A stretch of 64,000 nt of DNA from Streptomyces sp. NBRC 110028. Its GTDB lineage: Bacteria; Actinomycetota; Actinomycetes; Streptomycetales; Streptomycetaceae. Within the stretch, counting starts at the first letter, position 1, and the number at the start of each line of letters is the position of its first letter. A program made the position numbers and the translations under genes. The DNA lies in NCBI RefSeq assembly GCF_001417735.1, contig NZ_BBUZ01000022.1, positions 248,001-312,000 of the forward strand, written 5' to 3'. The notes below the pieces were generated by a model. It searched no databases. It was not told the origin of the DNA and saw only the letters and a list, made by a program, of their open reading frames with translations. Below, piece by piece: positions 53,936-61,206 of the stretch.

Positions 53936-54750
53936 TCCTCGTCAGCCCAACGCGCCGCCAGGGCCGCCGCCTTGCGGCTGGCGGCGGCCAGGGCCTCGGG
54001 ACCGCCGCCCTGCTGCGCGGCGGCATAGCCGACGAGGAACGTGGTCAGCGGGGCGGCGGGCCGGGCGACACCATGCGCGGCGTCCCGGGCCAGGTCGAGG
54101 AGGGCGGCGGTGTCGACATCGAGGTCGAGACCCAGTTCCGCTTTGACTGCGGCAATCCATTCTTCCAGCACCCGTCCATGCTCCCTGATCCGCGCACGGG
54201 CTGTCGTGATGTCCTCCCAGGTGTCGCAGTCGAAGGAGGCGGTGGCGTGCGGGATGTGGTGAAGGCTCAGCTCACCGGTCAGCAGCCGGAGCGGCAGCCC
54301 GCCGAGGCCGCCGTGCTCGGTGGCGAGCAGGGCGATCTCGCGCCGCAGCGGTTCGGCGCGGTAGGCGGCGACCAGGGGCTGCTCGCGCCCGTCGGGATCG
54401 ACGAGCACGGCACCGTCGGCCTGACCGAGCCCGCCGAGCAGGGCCTGCACGGTCTCCCCGGTGAGGAACGGCAGATCGGCGGAGAGCAGGAGCACGACGG
54501 GCGCGGTGGTCCCCCGCACGCCCGCGTCGACGGCCGCGACCGGCCCGCCCCCGGGCGGCTCCTCCCGCGCCCACCGCACGGGCCGCGCGGTGGGCCGGCG
54601 CGGCCCGACGACCACGGTCCGCCCGGCTCCCCGGCACGCCCCCAGCACCCGGTCCAGCAGGGCCCGCCCGCCCACGCGCAGCGCGGGCTTGTCCACGCCG
54701 CCGAGCCGCCGGGCGGCACCCCCGGCCAGGATCACCGCGTCATACGTCAC
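53932..54750 (-). CDS. MobA-like NTP transferase fused to DUF6457-type domain
   Basis: 272 residues. N-terminal nucleotidyltransferase (about 1-190) with the MobA start [20 protein letters not shown], the LLLSADLPFL metal site, and a late DCDTWEDI motif. A C-terminal helical domain (about 195-272: VLEEWIAAVKAELGLDLDVDTAALLDL) resembles the DUF6457 module found after this family in actinobacteria. MobA attaches GMP to the molybdenum cofactor; MocA-like members use CMP. First gene of a three-gene run with 4-bp overlaps, ahead of moeA and the K+ channel. Confidence 0.85.
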   Translation of the reverse strand: MTYDAVILAGGAARRLGGVDKPALRVGGRALLDRVLGACRGAGRTVVVGPRRPTARPVRWAREEPPGGGPVAAVDAGVRGTTAPVVLLLSADLPFLTGETVQALLGGLGQADGAVLVDPDGREQPLVAAYRAEPLRREIALLATEHGGLGGLPLRLLTGELSLHHIPHATASFDCDTWEDITTARARIREHGRVLEEWIAAVKAELGLDLDVDTAALLDLARDAAHGVARPAAPLTTFLVGYAAAQQGGGPEALAAASRKAAALAARWADEE

Positions 54751-54767
54751 CCCCCGAGTATGGCCGT

Positions 54768-54823
54768 TAGGGGGTGCCTCGCCGACACGCCGGGCTCCCG
54801 CCTGATCGACAAGGCACCCCCTA
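54768..54823. terminator. Hairpin made of the TAGGGGGTGCCT palindromic repeat
   Basis: Perfect 12-bp arms (54768-54779, 54812-54823) with further partial pairing inward. The right arm supplies the E2 stop codon. Related arms occur at 15366 and 62926, so this looks like a dispersed REP-like terminator element. Confidence 0.65.
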
Positions 54824-56089
54824 CAGCGCCCGCAACAGCACCGAGGGCTGCTCGACGCAGTCCGCCACGTACCGCAGGAACCCGCCCGCCGTCCCGCCGT
54901 CGCACACCCGGTGGTCGAACGTGAACGACAGCTGCACGACCTGGCGGACCGCCAGCTCCCCGTCGTGCACCCAGGGCTTGGCGGCGATCCGGCCGACGCC
55001 GAGCATGGCCGCCTCGGGGTGGTTGATGATCGGGGTGGAGCCGTCGACCCCGAACACTCCGTAGTTGTTCAGCGTGAACGTGCCGCCGGTGAGATCGGCG
55101 GGGGACAGCGTGCCCGCACGCGCGGCCTCGGTCAGGCGCGCCATCTCGGCGGCCAGCCCCTCGACGCTGCGCGTGTGGGCGTCGCGCACGACGGGGACGA
55201 CGAGACCGCGGTCCGTCTGCGCGGCGAACCCCAGGTGCACCTCGCCGAGCCGGACCACCTCACGGTGCTCCATGTCGACCGTCGCGTTCAGGTCCGGGAA
55301 GCGCGCGAGGGCCGCCGTGCAGATACGGGCCAGCAAGGCGAGCACGGAGATCTTGGGACCGCCGGTGGCGTTCATGGCGGTGCGCGCGGCGAGCAGTTCG
55401 GTCGCGTCGGCGTCCACCCAGCAGGTCGCGTCGGGGATCTCGCGGCGGCTGCGCGCGAGCTTGTCGGCCACCGCGCCCCGCACCCCGCGCAGCGGGACGC
55501 GCTCCCCGCCCCTCTCGCCGTCCCTCTCGCCGGGCGTCTCCGCCGCCGTGCGGGGAACGGCGGCCCGCTCGACATCGGCGCGCAGAATCAGGCCCTCGGG
55601 GCCGGAGCCCACCAGCTGCCGCAGGTCGATGCCGTGCTGCCGGGCAAGCCGCCGGACCAGGGGAGAGATCACCGGAACGGGACCCTCCGCGGGCTTGGCC
55701 GTCACCTCTCCGTTGGCGGGACGCACCCGGCGCCGCCGCTCGGCGGGGGCGGCCGTGCCGTAGCCGACGAGCACATTGCCGGAGCCCTCGGCCTCGGCCT
55801 CGGCCTCGACGCGGCCCCCCACCGCGTCCGGCTCACCGGACGCACCGGAATCCGCCACCGTCAGCAGCGGCGCCCCCACCGGCAGCTCGGTGCCCTCCTC
55901 CCCGAAGCGCGCCGTCACCACCCCGGCATACGGGCACGGCACGTCCACCATGGCCTTCGCGGTCTCGACCTCCACGACCGGCTGGTCGACCGCGACGACA
56001 TCGCCGACCTGGACCAGCCAGCGCACGATCTCCGCCCCGGTCAGCCCCTCCCCCAGATCGGGCAGCGTGAACTCCCGCACGACAGCCAT
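54821..56089 (-). CDS. bkdC2: Branched-chain keto-acid dehydrogenase E2, operon 2
   Basis: 422 residues from the ATG at 56089, which shares one base with the E1beta stop. Lipoyl domain with modified Lys in EVETAKAMVDVPCPYAG, a short Gly/Glu-rich linker, subunit-binding domain (VRRLARQHGIDLRQLVGSGPEG), and catalytic domain ending SFTFDHRVCDGG, with active-site His and Asp present. It is shorter than the operon-1 enzyme, mostly in the linker. Same reaction; a paralogue that may differ in keto-acid preference or timing. Confidence 0.91.
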   Translation of the reverse strand: MAVVREFTLPDLGEGLTGAEIVRWLVQVGDVVAVDQPVVEVETAKAMVDVPCPYAGVVTARFGEEGTELPVGAPLLTVADSGASGEPDAVGGRVEAEAEAEGSGNVLVGYGTAAPAERRRRVRPANGEVTAKPAEGPVPVISPLVRRLARQHGIDLRQLVGSGPEGLILRADVERAAVPRTAAETPGERDGERGGERVPLRGVRGAVADKLARSRREIPDATCWVDADATELLAARTAMNATGGPKISVLALLARICTAALARFPDLNATVDMEHREVVRLGEVHLGFAAQTDRGLVVPVVRDAHTRSVEGLAAEMARLTEAARAGTLSPADLTGGTFTLNNYGVFGVDGSTPIINHPEAAMLGVGRIAAKPWVHDGELAVRQVVQLSFTFDHRVCDGGTAGGFLRYVADCVEQPSVLLRAL

Positions 56090-57129
56090 CAGACCGTGCT
56101 CCCCTCGGTCCACTCGGACTCCCACTGCAGCCGGGCGACGGCGTCCAGCACCCGGTCCACGCCGGGCAGATGGTGCCGCTCGAGCATCGGTGGCGGATAC
56201 GGGATGTCGAATCCGGCGACCCGCAGCACCGGCGCCTCCAGGTGGTGGAAGCACCGCTCGGTGACACGGGCGGCGATCTCGCCGCCGGGGCCGCCGAAGC
56301 CGGCGGCCTCATGGACGACGACCGCCCGCCCGGTGCGACGCACGGAGGCGCACACGGTGTCGTCGTCGAAGGGGACGAGCGAGCGCAGGTCGACGACCTC
56401 CAGGCGCCAGCCCTCGGCCCGGGCCGCCTCGGCGGCCTCCAGACACACCGGGACGGAGGGCCCGTACGAGATCAGCGTGGCGCTCCGGCCCCCGCCCGGG
56501 CCGGTCCCGGGGTGGACCACCGCCCGTCCGATCGGCGGGACCTCGTCCGGGCGCTCGGCGTCCCAGTCGGCCTTGGACCAGTACAGCCGCTTGGGTTCGA
56601 GGAAGACGACCGGGTCGTCGGAGGCGATGGCGGCCCGCAGCAGCCCGTACGCGTCGGCGACGGTCGCCGGGGCGACGACATGGAGGCCGGGGGTGGCCAT
56701 GTAGTACGCCTCGGAGGAGTCGCTGTGGTGCTCGACACCGCCGATGCCGCCCCCGTACGGCACGCGCACGGTGATCGGCAGCGGCACCGCGCCCCTGGTG
56801 CGGTTGCGCATGCGGGAGACATGGCTGACGAGCTGCTCGAAGGACGGGTAGGCGAAGGCGTCGAACTGCATCTCGACGACGGGCCGCAGCCCGTACATGG
56901 CCATGCCGACGGCGGTGCCCAGGATGCCCGCCTCCGCCAGCGGCGTGTCCGTACAGCGGTCGTCGCCGAACTCCTCGGCGAGCCCGCTGGTGACCCGGAA
57001 GACGCCGCCCAGGGTGCCGACGTCCTCACCGAGGACATGGACGGCCGGGTCGGCGGCCATGGCGTCGCGCAGCGCCCGGCCGAGGGCCTGGGCCATGGTG
57101 GCGGGCTTGCGCTCGGTGGCGGTGGTCAT
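56089..57129 (-). CDS. bkdB2: Branched-chain keto-acid dehydrogenase E1 beta, operon 2
   Basis: 346 residues. Same domain order and motifs as the operon-1 subunit: MAQALGRALRDAMAADP, EAGILGTAVGMAMYGLRPVVEMQFD, RVPYGGGIGGVEHHSDS and VVVHEAAGFGGPGGEIAARV. Its ATG overlaps the E1alpha stop by 4 bp. It is 20 residues longer than the operon-1 copy, mainly from an insertion around SKADWDAERPDEVPPIGR. Confidence 0.92.
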   Translation of the reverse strand: MTTATERKPATMAQALGRALRDAMAADPAVHVLGEDVGTLGGVFRVTSGLAEEFGDDRCTDTPLAEAGILGTAVGMAMYGLRPVVEMQFDAFAYPSFEQLVSHVSRMRNRTRGAVPLPITVRVPYGGGIGGVEHHSDSSEAYYMATPGLHVVAPATVADAYGLLRAAIASDDPVVFLEPKRLYWSKADWDAERPDEVPPIGRAVVHPGTGPGGGRSATLISYGPSVPVCLEAAEAARAEGWRLEVVDLRSLVPFDDDTVCASVRRTGRAVVVHEAAGFGGPGGEIAARVTERCFHHLEAPVLRVAGFDIPYPPPMLERHHLPGVDRVLDAVARLQWESEWTEGSTV

Positions 57130-58253
57130 CGCTCCCCCTCGGCGTCCAGCTCGGCCCGCAGCTGCGCCGCCTGCTCCCGCAGCTGACCGGTCTTCTCGGC
57201 GTAGACGTGCTCGAACAGCTCCAGGGGGTCGAGGACCGGCTCCTGGTGCAGCCGCGTCCGCAGATCGGCGGCGAGCCGCTCGGCGGATTCGCGCACGGCC
57301 CGGACGCCGTCGTCGTCGAGCAGCCCGCGGTCCCGCATGGCCGCCTCCAGGAGCACGATCGGGTCATGTTCGCGCCACGCCTCGACCTCGGCGTCGGAGC
57401 GGTAGCGGGTGGCGTCGTCGGCGTTGGTGTGGGCGTCGACCCGGTAGGTGACGGCCTCCACCAGGGTGGGGCCGCCACCGCCCCGGGCCCGGCGGACGGC
57501 CTCGCCGAGGACGTGGTGGACGGCGGCCGCGTCGTTGCCGTCGACGAGCCTGCCGGGCATCCCGTAACCGACCGCCTTGTGGGCCAGGGAGGGGGCGGCG
57601 GTCTGCTTGGCGAGCGGGACGGAGATCGCGAAGCCGTTGTTCTGGACGAGGAAGACGACGGGGGCCTGCCAGACCGCCGCGAAGTTGAGCGCCTCGTGGA
57701 AGTCGCCCTCGCTGGTGCCGCCGTCGCCGACCAGGGCGAGCGCCACGACATCGTCGCCCTTGAGGCGCGCGGCGTGGGCCAGGCCGACCGCGTGCGGCAG
57801 CTGGGTGGCCAGCGGGGTGCTCAGCGGGGCGACCCGGTGCTCCCGGGGGTCGTAACCCGAGTGCCAGTCGCCGCGCAGCAGGGTGAGGGCCTGGACGGGG
57901 TCGAGCCCGCGGACGACGGCGGCCAGGGTGTCCCGGTAGCTGGGGAAGAGCCAGTCGCGCTCCTCCAGCACCAGACCGGCGGCCACCTGGCAGGCCTCCT
58001 GCCCGGTCGAGGAGGGGTAGACGGCCAGCCGGCCCTGCCGGGTGAGGGCGGTGGCCTGCGCGTTGTAACGGCGGCCGTGCACCAGCTCCCGGTGGAGCCT
58101 GGTCAGCAGGCCGGGGGCGAGGCCGGCGGCGGCGGAGGTGCCCAGCAGGCGGTACGGCTCGGGGTCGGGCAGCAGCGGTGCGGCGTCGGTGCGGGGCCGC
58201 CAGGCGGGCGGGGGAGTGGGGCGGTAGGCGCCGGGCTGCTCTAGGACCGTCAT
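57126..58253 (-). CDS. bkdA2: Branched-chain keto-acid dehydrogenase E1 alpha, operon 2
   Basis: 375 residues from the ATG at 58253 (AGGAGG upstream). Thiamine-diphosphate motif GDGGTSEGDFHEALNFAAV through VQNNGFAIS, LFPSYRDTLAAVVRG, and the loop RVDAHTNADDATRYR. The N-terminal 45 residues are Pro-rich (YRPTPPPAWRPRTDAAP) instead of the basic tail of the operon-1 copy. First gene of the operon. A TetR-type palindrome lies 66 bp upstream, and the Lrp gene is divergent. Confidence 0.92.
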   Translation of the reverse strand: MTVLEQPGAYRPTPPPAWRPRTDAAPLLPDPEPYRLLGTSAAAGLAPGLLTRLHRELVHGRRYNAQATALTRQGRLAVYPSSTGQEACQVAAGLVLEERDWLFPSYRDTLAAVVRGLDPVQALTLLRGDWHSGYDPREHRVAPLSTPLATQLPHAVGLAHAARLKGDDVVALALVGDGGTSEGDFHEALNFAAVWQAPVVFLVQNNGFAISVPLAKQTAAPSLAHKAVGYGMPGRLVDGNDAAAVHHVLGEAVRRARGGGGPTLVEAVTYRVDAHTNADDATRYRSDAEVEAWREHDPIVLLEAAMRDRGLLDDDGVRAVRESAERLAADLRTRLHQEPVLDPLELFEHVYAEKTGQLREQAAQLRAELDAEGER

Positions 58254-58318
58254 GACACGACCTCCTGGGCGGGCAGACTGCTGGAGGGCGGGCGTGCCGT
58301 GCGGCAGCACCCTCACCT

Positions 58319-58332
58319 ACCGATTGTTCGGT
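58319..58332. promoter_or_regulatory. Candidate TetR operator before bkd operon 2
   Basis: ACCGATTGTTCGGT: ACCGA and TCGGT arms around 4 bp. The identical arms recur between paaH and paaN at 61129. It overlaps the divergent bkd2/lrp promoter region. Confidence 0.65.
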
Positions 58333-58433
58333 CGTTGACGCATTTTGGCTACAGGCGACCCGAGCCTGTGGACAAACGGTTCTGCGCCACGTGAGATGAA
58401 GACAGGACGTCCATGAAGGGGAGGCGGGGCGGG

Positions 58434-58922
58434 ATGCGGGGCGAACAGATGGCCAATCCGGACGGCAAGCCTCCCACACGGCCCCTGGACCCCATCGACC
58501 GCGACATCCTGCGGCTGCTCCGGACGGACGGCCGGGCCTCCATACGTTCCGTGGCCGAGCAGGTGCACGTCTCCCGCGCCAACGCCTACGCCCGGATCAA
58601 CCGGCTGCTGGACGACGGGGTGATCCGGGGCTTCAGCGCCCGGGTGGACCAGGAGCGGGCCGGGCAGGGGGCGTCCGCGTACATCACGCTGAAGATCGTG
58701 CAGAACTCCTGGCGCACCGTGCGCGAACAGCTCGGACTGCTGCCCGGGGCGGCGCACATCGCCCTGGTCGGCGGGGATTTCGACGTGCTGCTGCTGGTGC
58801 ACACCGAGGACAACCGCTCGCTGCGTGAACTGGTCCTCACCCGGATCCAGGCCATACCGGAGGTGCTGAGCACCCGCACCCTGCTGGTCTTCGAGGAAAC
58901 GGACCTGGACCCCGACGTCTAG
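58434..58922 (+). CDS. Lrp/AsnC-family regulator (BkdR-like)
   Basis: 162 residues from the ATG at 58434 (GGGGAGG about 9 nt upstream; ATGs at 58413 and 58449 are alternatives). N-terminal HTH (LDPIDRDILRLLRTDGRASIRSVAEQVHVSRANAYARINRLLDDGVI) and C-terminal RAM/AsnC ligand domain (ASAYITLKIV, HIALVGGDFDVLLLVHTED). Divergent from bkd operon 2, the position of BkdR in many bacteria, where it senses branched-chain amino acids and activates bkd. That role is inferred here. Confidence 0.88.
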   Translation: MRGEQMANPDGKPPTRPLDPIDRDILRLLRTDGRASIRSVAEQVHVSRANAYARINRLLDDGVIRGFSARVDQERAGQGASAYITLKIVQNSWRTVREQLGLLPGAAHIALVGGDFDVLLLVHTEDNRSLRELVLTRIQAIPEVLSTRTLLVFEETDLDPDV

Positions 58923-58934
58923 GGTCTTTCGGTG

Positions 58935-59534
58935 TTACGAGGCCCCGGGGACGCGCAGGCCGGCGAAGGCCGTACGGACCACGGCCTCGGCCACCTCCTC
59001 GGCACCGGCGGCCCCGCCCCGGCCGGGCCGGTACCACTCCACGATGGAGTTGATCATGCCGAAGAGCAGCCTGGTCGCCAGCCGCGCGTCCACGTCGGCG
59101 CGCAGATCACCGTCGGCGGCGGCCCGCTTGAGGAGATCGGCGACCTGGTGGTCGAACTCCCGGCGCCGCTCCATGGCCCACCGCTCGGTGTCCGTGTTGC
59201 CGCGGACCCGCAGCAGCAGCGTGACGTAGGGCAGCTCCTCCATCAGCACCTCGGCGGTGCGCCGGGCCACGTACTCCAGCCGTTCGACCGCCCGGCCGTC
59301 GCGCGCGGCCGGCTCCTGGAGGATGCCGAACAACCCGTCCAGCGCACGGCTTATGGCCCGCCGGAGCAGCTCCTCCTTGCCCTTGACGTGGTGGTAGATC
59401 GACGACTTGGAGATCCCCGCCGCACGGGAGAGATGCTCCATGGAGGTGCCGTCGTACCCGCGCTCGTTGAACACCTCCACGGCGACCGCGAGCAGCGATT
59501 CGGGCGTATAGGTGTCGCGCTTGACCATGGCCAT
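58935..59534 (-). CDS. TetR-family regulator (PaaR/fatty-acid type)
   Basis: 199 residues from the ATG at 59534, 2 nt after the PaaH stop; ATG 59528 is possible. TetR HTH (about 10-55: TPESLLAVAVEVFNERGYDGTSMEHLSRAAGISKSSIYHHVKGKEELLRRAI) and a helical ligand domain. Co-transcribed with the dehydrogenase gene. The only TetR gene in the window, and so the best candidate to bind the two ACCGA-N4-TCGGT sites. TetR regulators of phenylacetate genes (PaaR) sense phenylacetyl-CoA. Confidence 0.88.
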   Translation of the reverse strand: MAMVKRDTYTPESLLAVAVEVFNERGYDGTSMEHLSRAAGISKSSIYHHVKGKEELLRRAISRALDGLFGILQEPAARDGRAVERLEYVARRTAEVLMEELPYVTLLLRVRGNTDTERWAMERRREFDHQVADLLKRAAADGDLRADVDARLATRLLFGMINSIVEWYRPGRGGAAGAEEVAEAVVRTAFAGLRVPGAS

Positions 59535-59536
59535 GA

Positions 59537-61072
59537 TTAGAGCAGCTTTCCTTCGCTGGCAGCACGCCGGACCAGGGCCTGGGAGGGGGCGTAGCGGCCG
59601 GTGGGGCAGGCCCCGTGGAGGTTCTCCAGAACATCGCGCACCCAGCCGGCGCCGAGCTGCCTCCCCCAGTGCAGGGGACCGCGCGGATAGTTGACCCCGG
59701 CGCGCATGGCGGTGTCGATGTCCCCGGCGCTCGCCACCCCGCGCGCGACGGCGTCGGTGGCGAAGTCCACGAGCATCGCGACGGTGCGGCCCACGATCAT
59801 GCCGGGGAGGTCCCCCACGACGCTCACCTGCTTCCCGAGCGCCTGGAAGAGCCCCGTCGCGGCGGCGACGGCCTCCGGCGCGGCGGTCTCGGAGGGGGCG
59901 AGCGCGATGCGGCCGGCGGTGCGGTAGTCCAGCGCCAGGTCGAACCGGATGCCGGGTCCGAAGGGGTCCATGGTGGCGGCGGACCCGTCGGTGAGGGACA
60001 GCCGGGTGCCGTCGGGCAGCTCGAAGAAGCCGCCGGGGCCCGCCTCGCGGGTCAGGGTGATGCCCGCCTCCTCGATGAGGGGGACGAGCCCGGCGGCGGG
60101 GCCCGGGTCCCCGTGGAGGGCGAGCTTCTCGGGGGCGTCGCAGGGCTCGGCGGTGTGCGGGCGGGGGCGCGGGGCACCTTCGGTGTGGTCGTACCAGCCG
60201 CGGCCCGTCTTGCGCCCGTACAGCCCGGCCTCGACCAGGCGGCGCTGGGCGAGGGACGGGGTGAATTTCGGATCGTGGAACAGCGATTCCCAGACGGATC
60301 GGGTGACGGCCTCGTTCACGTCCTGGCCGATGAGGTCGGTCAGCTCGAAGGGCCCCATCCGGAAGCCGCCGGACTCGCGCAGGACGGCGTCGATCGTGGC
60401 GGGGTCGGCGCCGCCCTCCTCGTACACCCGGAAGGCCTCCGCGTAGAAGGGGCGGGCGATCCGGTTGACGATGAACCCGGGGGTGTCGGCGCAGCGCACC
60501 GGGGTCTTGCCCCATGCGGCGACGGTGTCGTACGCGCGGTCGGCGGCGGCCGGGTCGGTGGCGAAGCCGCGGACCACCTCGACCAGCGGCAGCACCGGGG
60601 CCGGGTTGAAGAAGTGGAGGCCGACGAGGCGGCCGGGGCGGCGCAGGGCGCCCGCGACGGCCGTGACGGAGAGGGAGGAGGTGTTGGTGGCGAGCAGACA
60701 CCGGTCGGAGACGACGGATTCCAGGGCGGTGAACAGCTGCTGCTTGGCGCCCAGCTCCTCCAGGATGGCCTCGACGGCCAGCTCGGTGTCGGCCAGGTCC
60801 GCGAGGCGGTCGACGGGGGCGAGCCGGCCGAGGGCGGCGTCGCGGTCGGCCGCGGCGAGGGCGCCCTTGGCGACCAGCCGCCCGAGGCGGGCCGCGATCG
60901 CCTCCGCGGCCTGGGCGGCGCGGCCCGGCGCGGCGTCATAGAGCCGCACCGGATGCCCGGCGGCCAGCGCCACCTGGGCGATCCCCTGGCCCATCGTGCC
61001 CGTGCCGACGACGGCCACGGTGCTGGTGCGCGGAAGCCCGCGGTCGTGCGCAGTCATGCCGCTCGCAGTCAT
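59537..61072 (-). CDS. paaH: 3-hydroxyacyl-CoA dehydrogenase, PaaH type
   Basis: 511 residues from the ATG at 61072 (AAGGA upstream). Rossmann NAD site VAVVGTGTMGQGIAQVALAAG, SSLSVTAVA and HFFNPAPVLPLVEVV, then tandem 3HCDH C-terminal domains: first around GFIVNRIARPFYAEAFRVYEEG, second near GMIVGRTVAMLVDFATDAV. The doubled C-terminal domain marks the PaaH/HbdA-like group that oxidises 3-hydroxyadipyl-CoA in phenylacetate degradation. Divergent from paaN and upstream of the TetR gene. The ring-hydroxylation genes paaABCDE are not in the window. Could also serve general beta-oxidation. Confidence 0.87.
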   Translation of the reverse strand: MTASGMTAHDRGLPRTSTVAVVGTGTMGQGIAQVALAAGHPVRLYDAAPGRAAQAAEAIAARLGRLVAKGALAAADRDAALGRLAPVDRLADLADTELAVEAILEELGAKQQLFTALESVVSDRCLLATNTSSLSVTAVAGALRRPGRLVGLHFFNPAPVLPLVEVVRGFATDPAAADRAYDTVAAWGKTPVRCADTPGFIVNRIARPFYAEAFRVYEEGGADPATIDAVLRESGGFRMGPFELTDLIGQDVNEAVTRSVWESLFHDPKFTPSLAQRRLVEAGLYGRKTGRGWYDHTEGAPRPRPHTAEPCDAPEKLALHGDPGPAAGLVPLIEEAGITLTREAGPGGFFELPDGTRLSLTDGSAATMDPFGPGIRFDLALDYRTAGRIALAPSETAAPEAVAAATGLFQALGKQVSVVGDLPGMIVGRTVAMLVDFATDAVARGVASAGDIDTAMRAGVNYPRGPLHWGRQLGAGWVRDVLENLHGACPTGRYAPSQALVRRAASEGKLL

Positions 61073-61128
61073 GCCGCTGATCCTTTTCGACGAAGTTGTC
61101 CACAGGCCCGCCAGGCCCTCTTGTCCCG

Positions 61129-61142
61129 ACCGATCGTTCGGT
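61129..61142. promoter_or_regulatory. Candidate TetR operator between paaH and paaN
   Basis: ACCGATCGTTCGGT, arms as at 58319, centrally placed in the 134-bp divergent region and followed by AT-rich TTAATCTAA on the paaN side. Confidence 0.7.
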
Positions 61143-61206
61143 TAATCTAACTCTGTCGCCACTTCCAGCCCAGCTCAATCCCAGCTCGACGAGGAGTTGG
61201 TCAGCC

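Noticed and set aside
51126..54026. Single 966-codon frame joining the K+ channel with upstream sequence
   Set aside because: The upstream part is out of frame with moeA, which is itself a well-matched protein; the GTG at 52184 has a strong ribosome site.
61096..61206. Upstream extension of paaN to 61096
   Set aside because: It would cover the TetR palindrome and promoter region; the GTG at 61207 has GAGGAG upstream and matches the family start.
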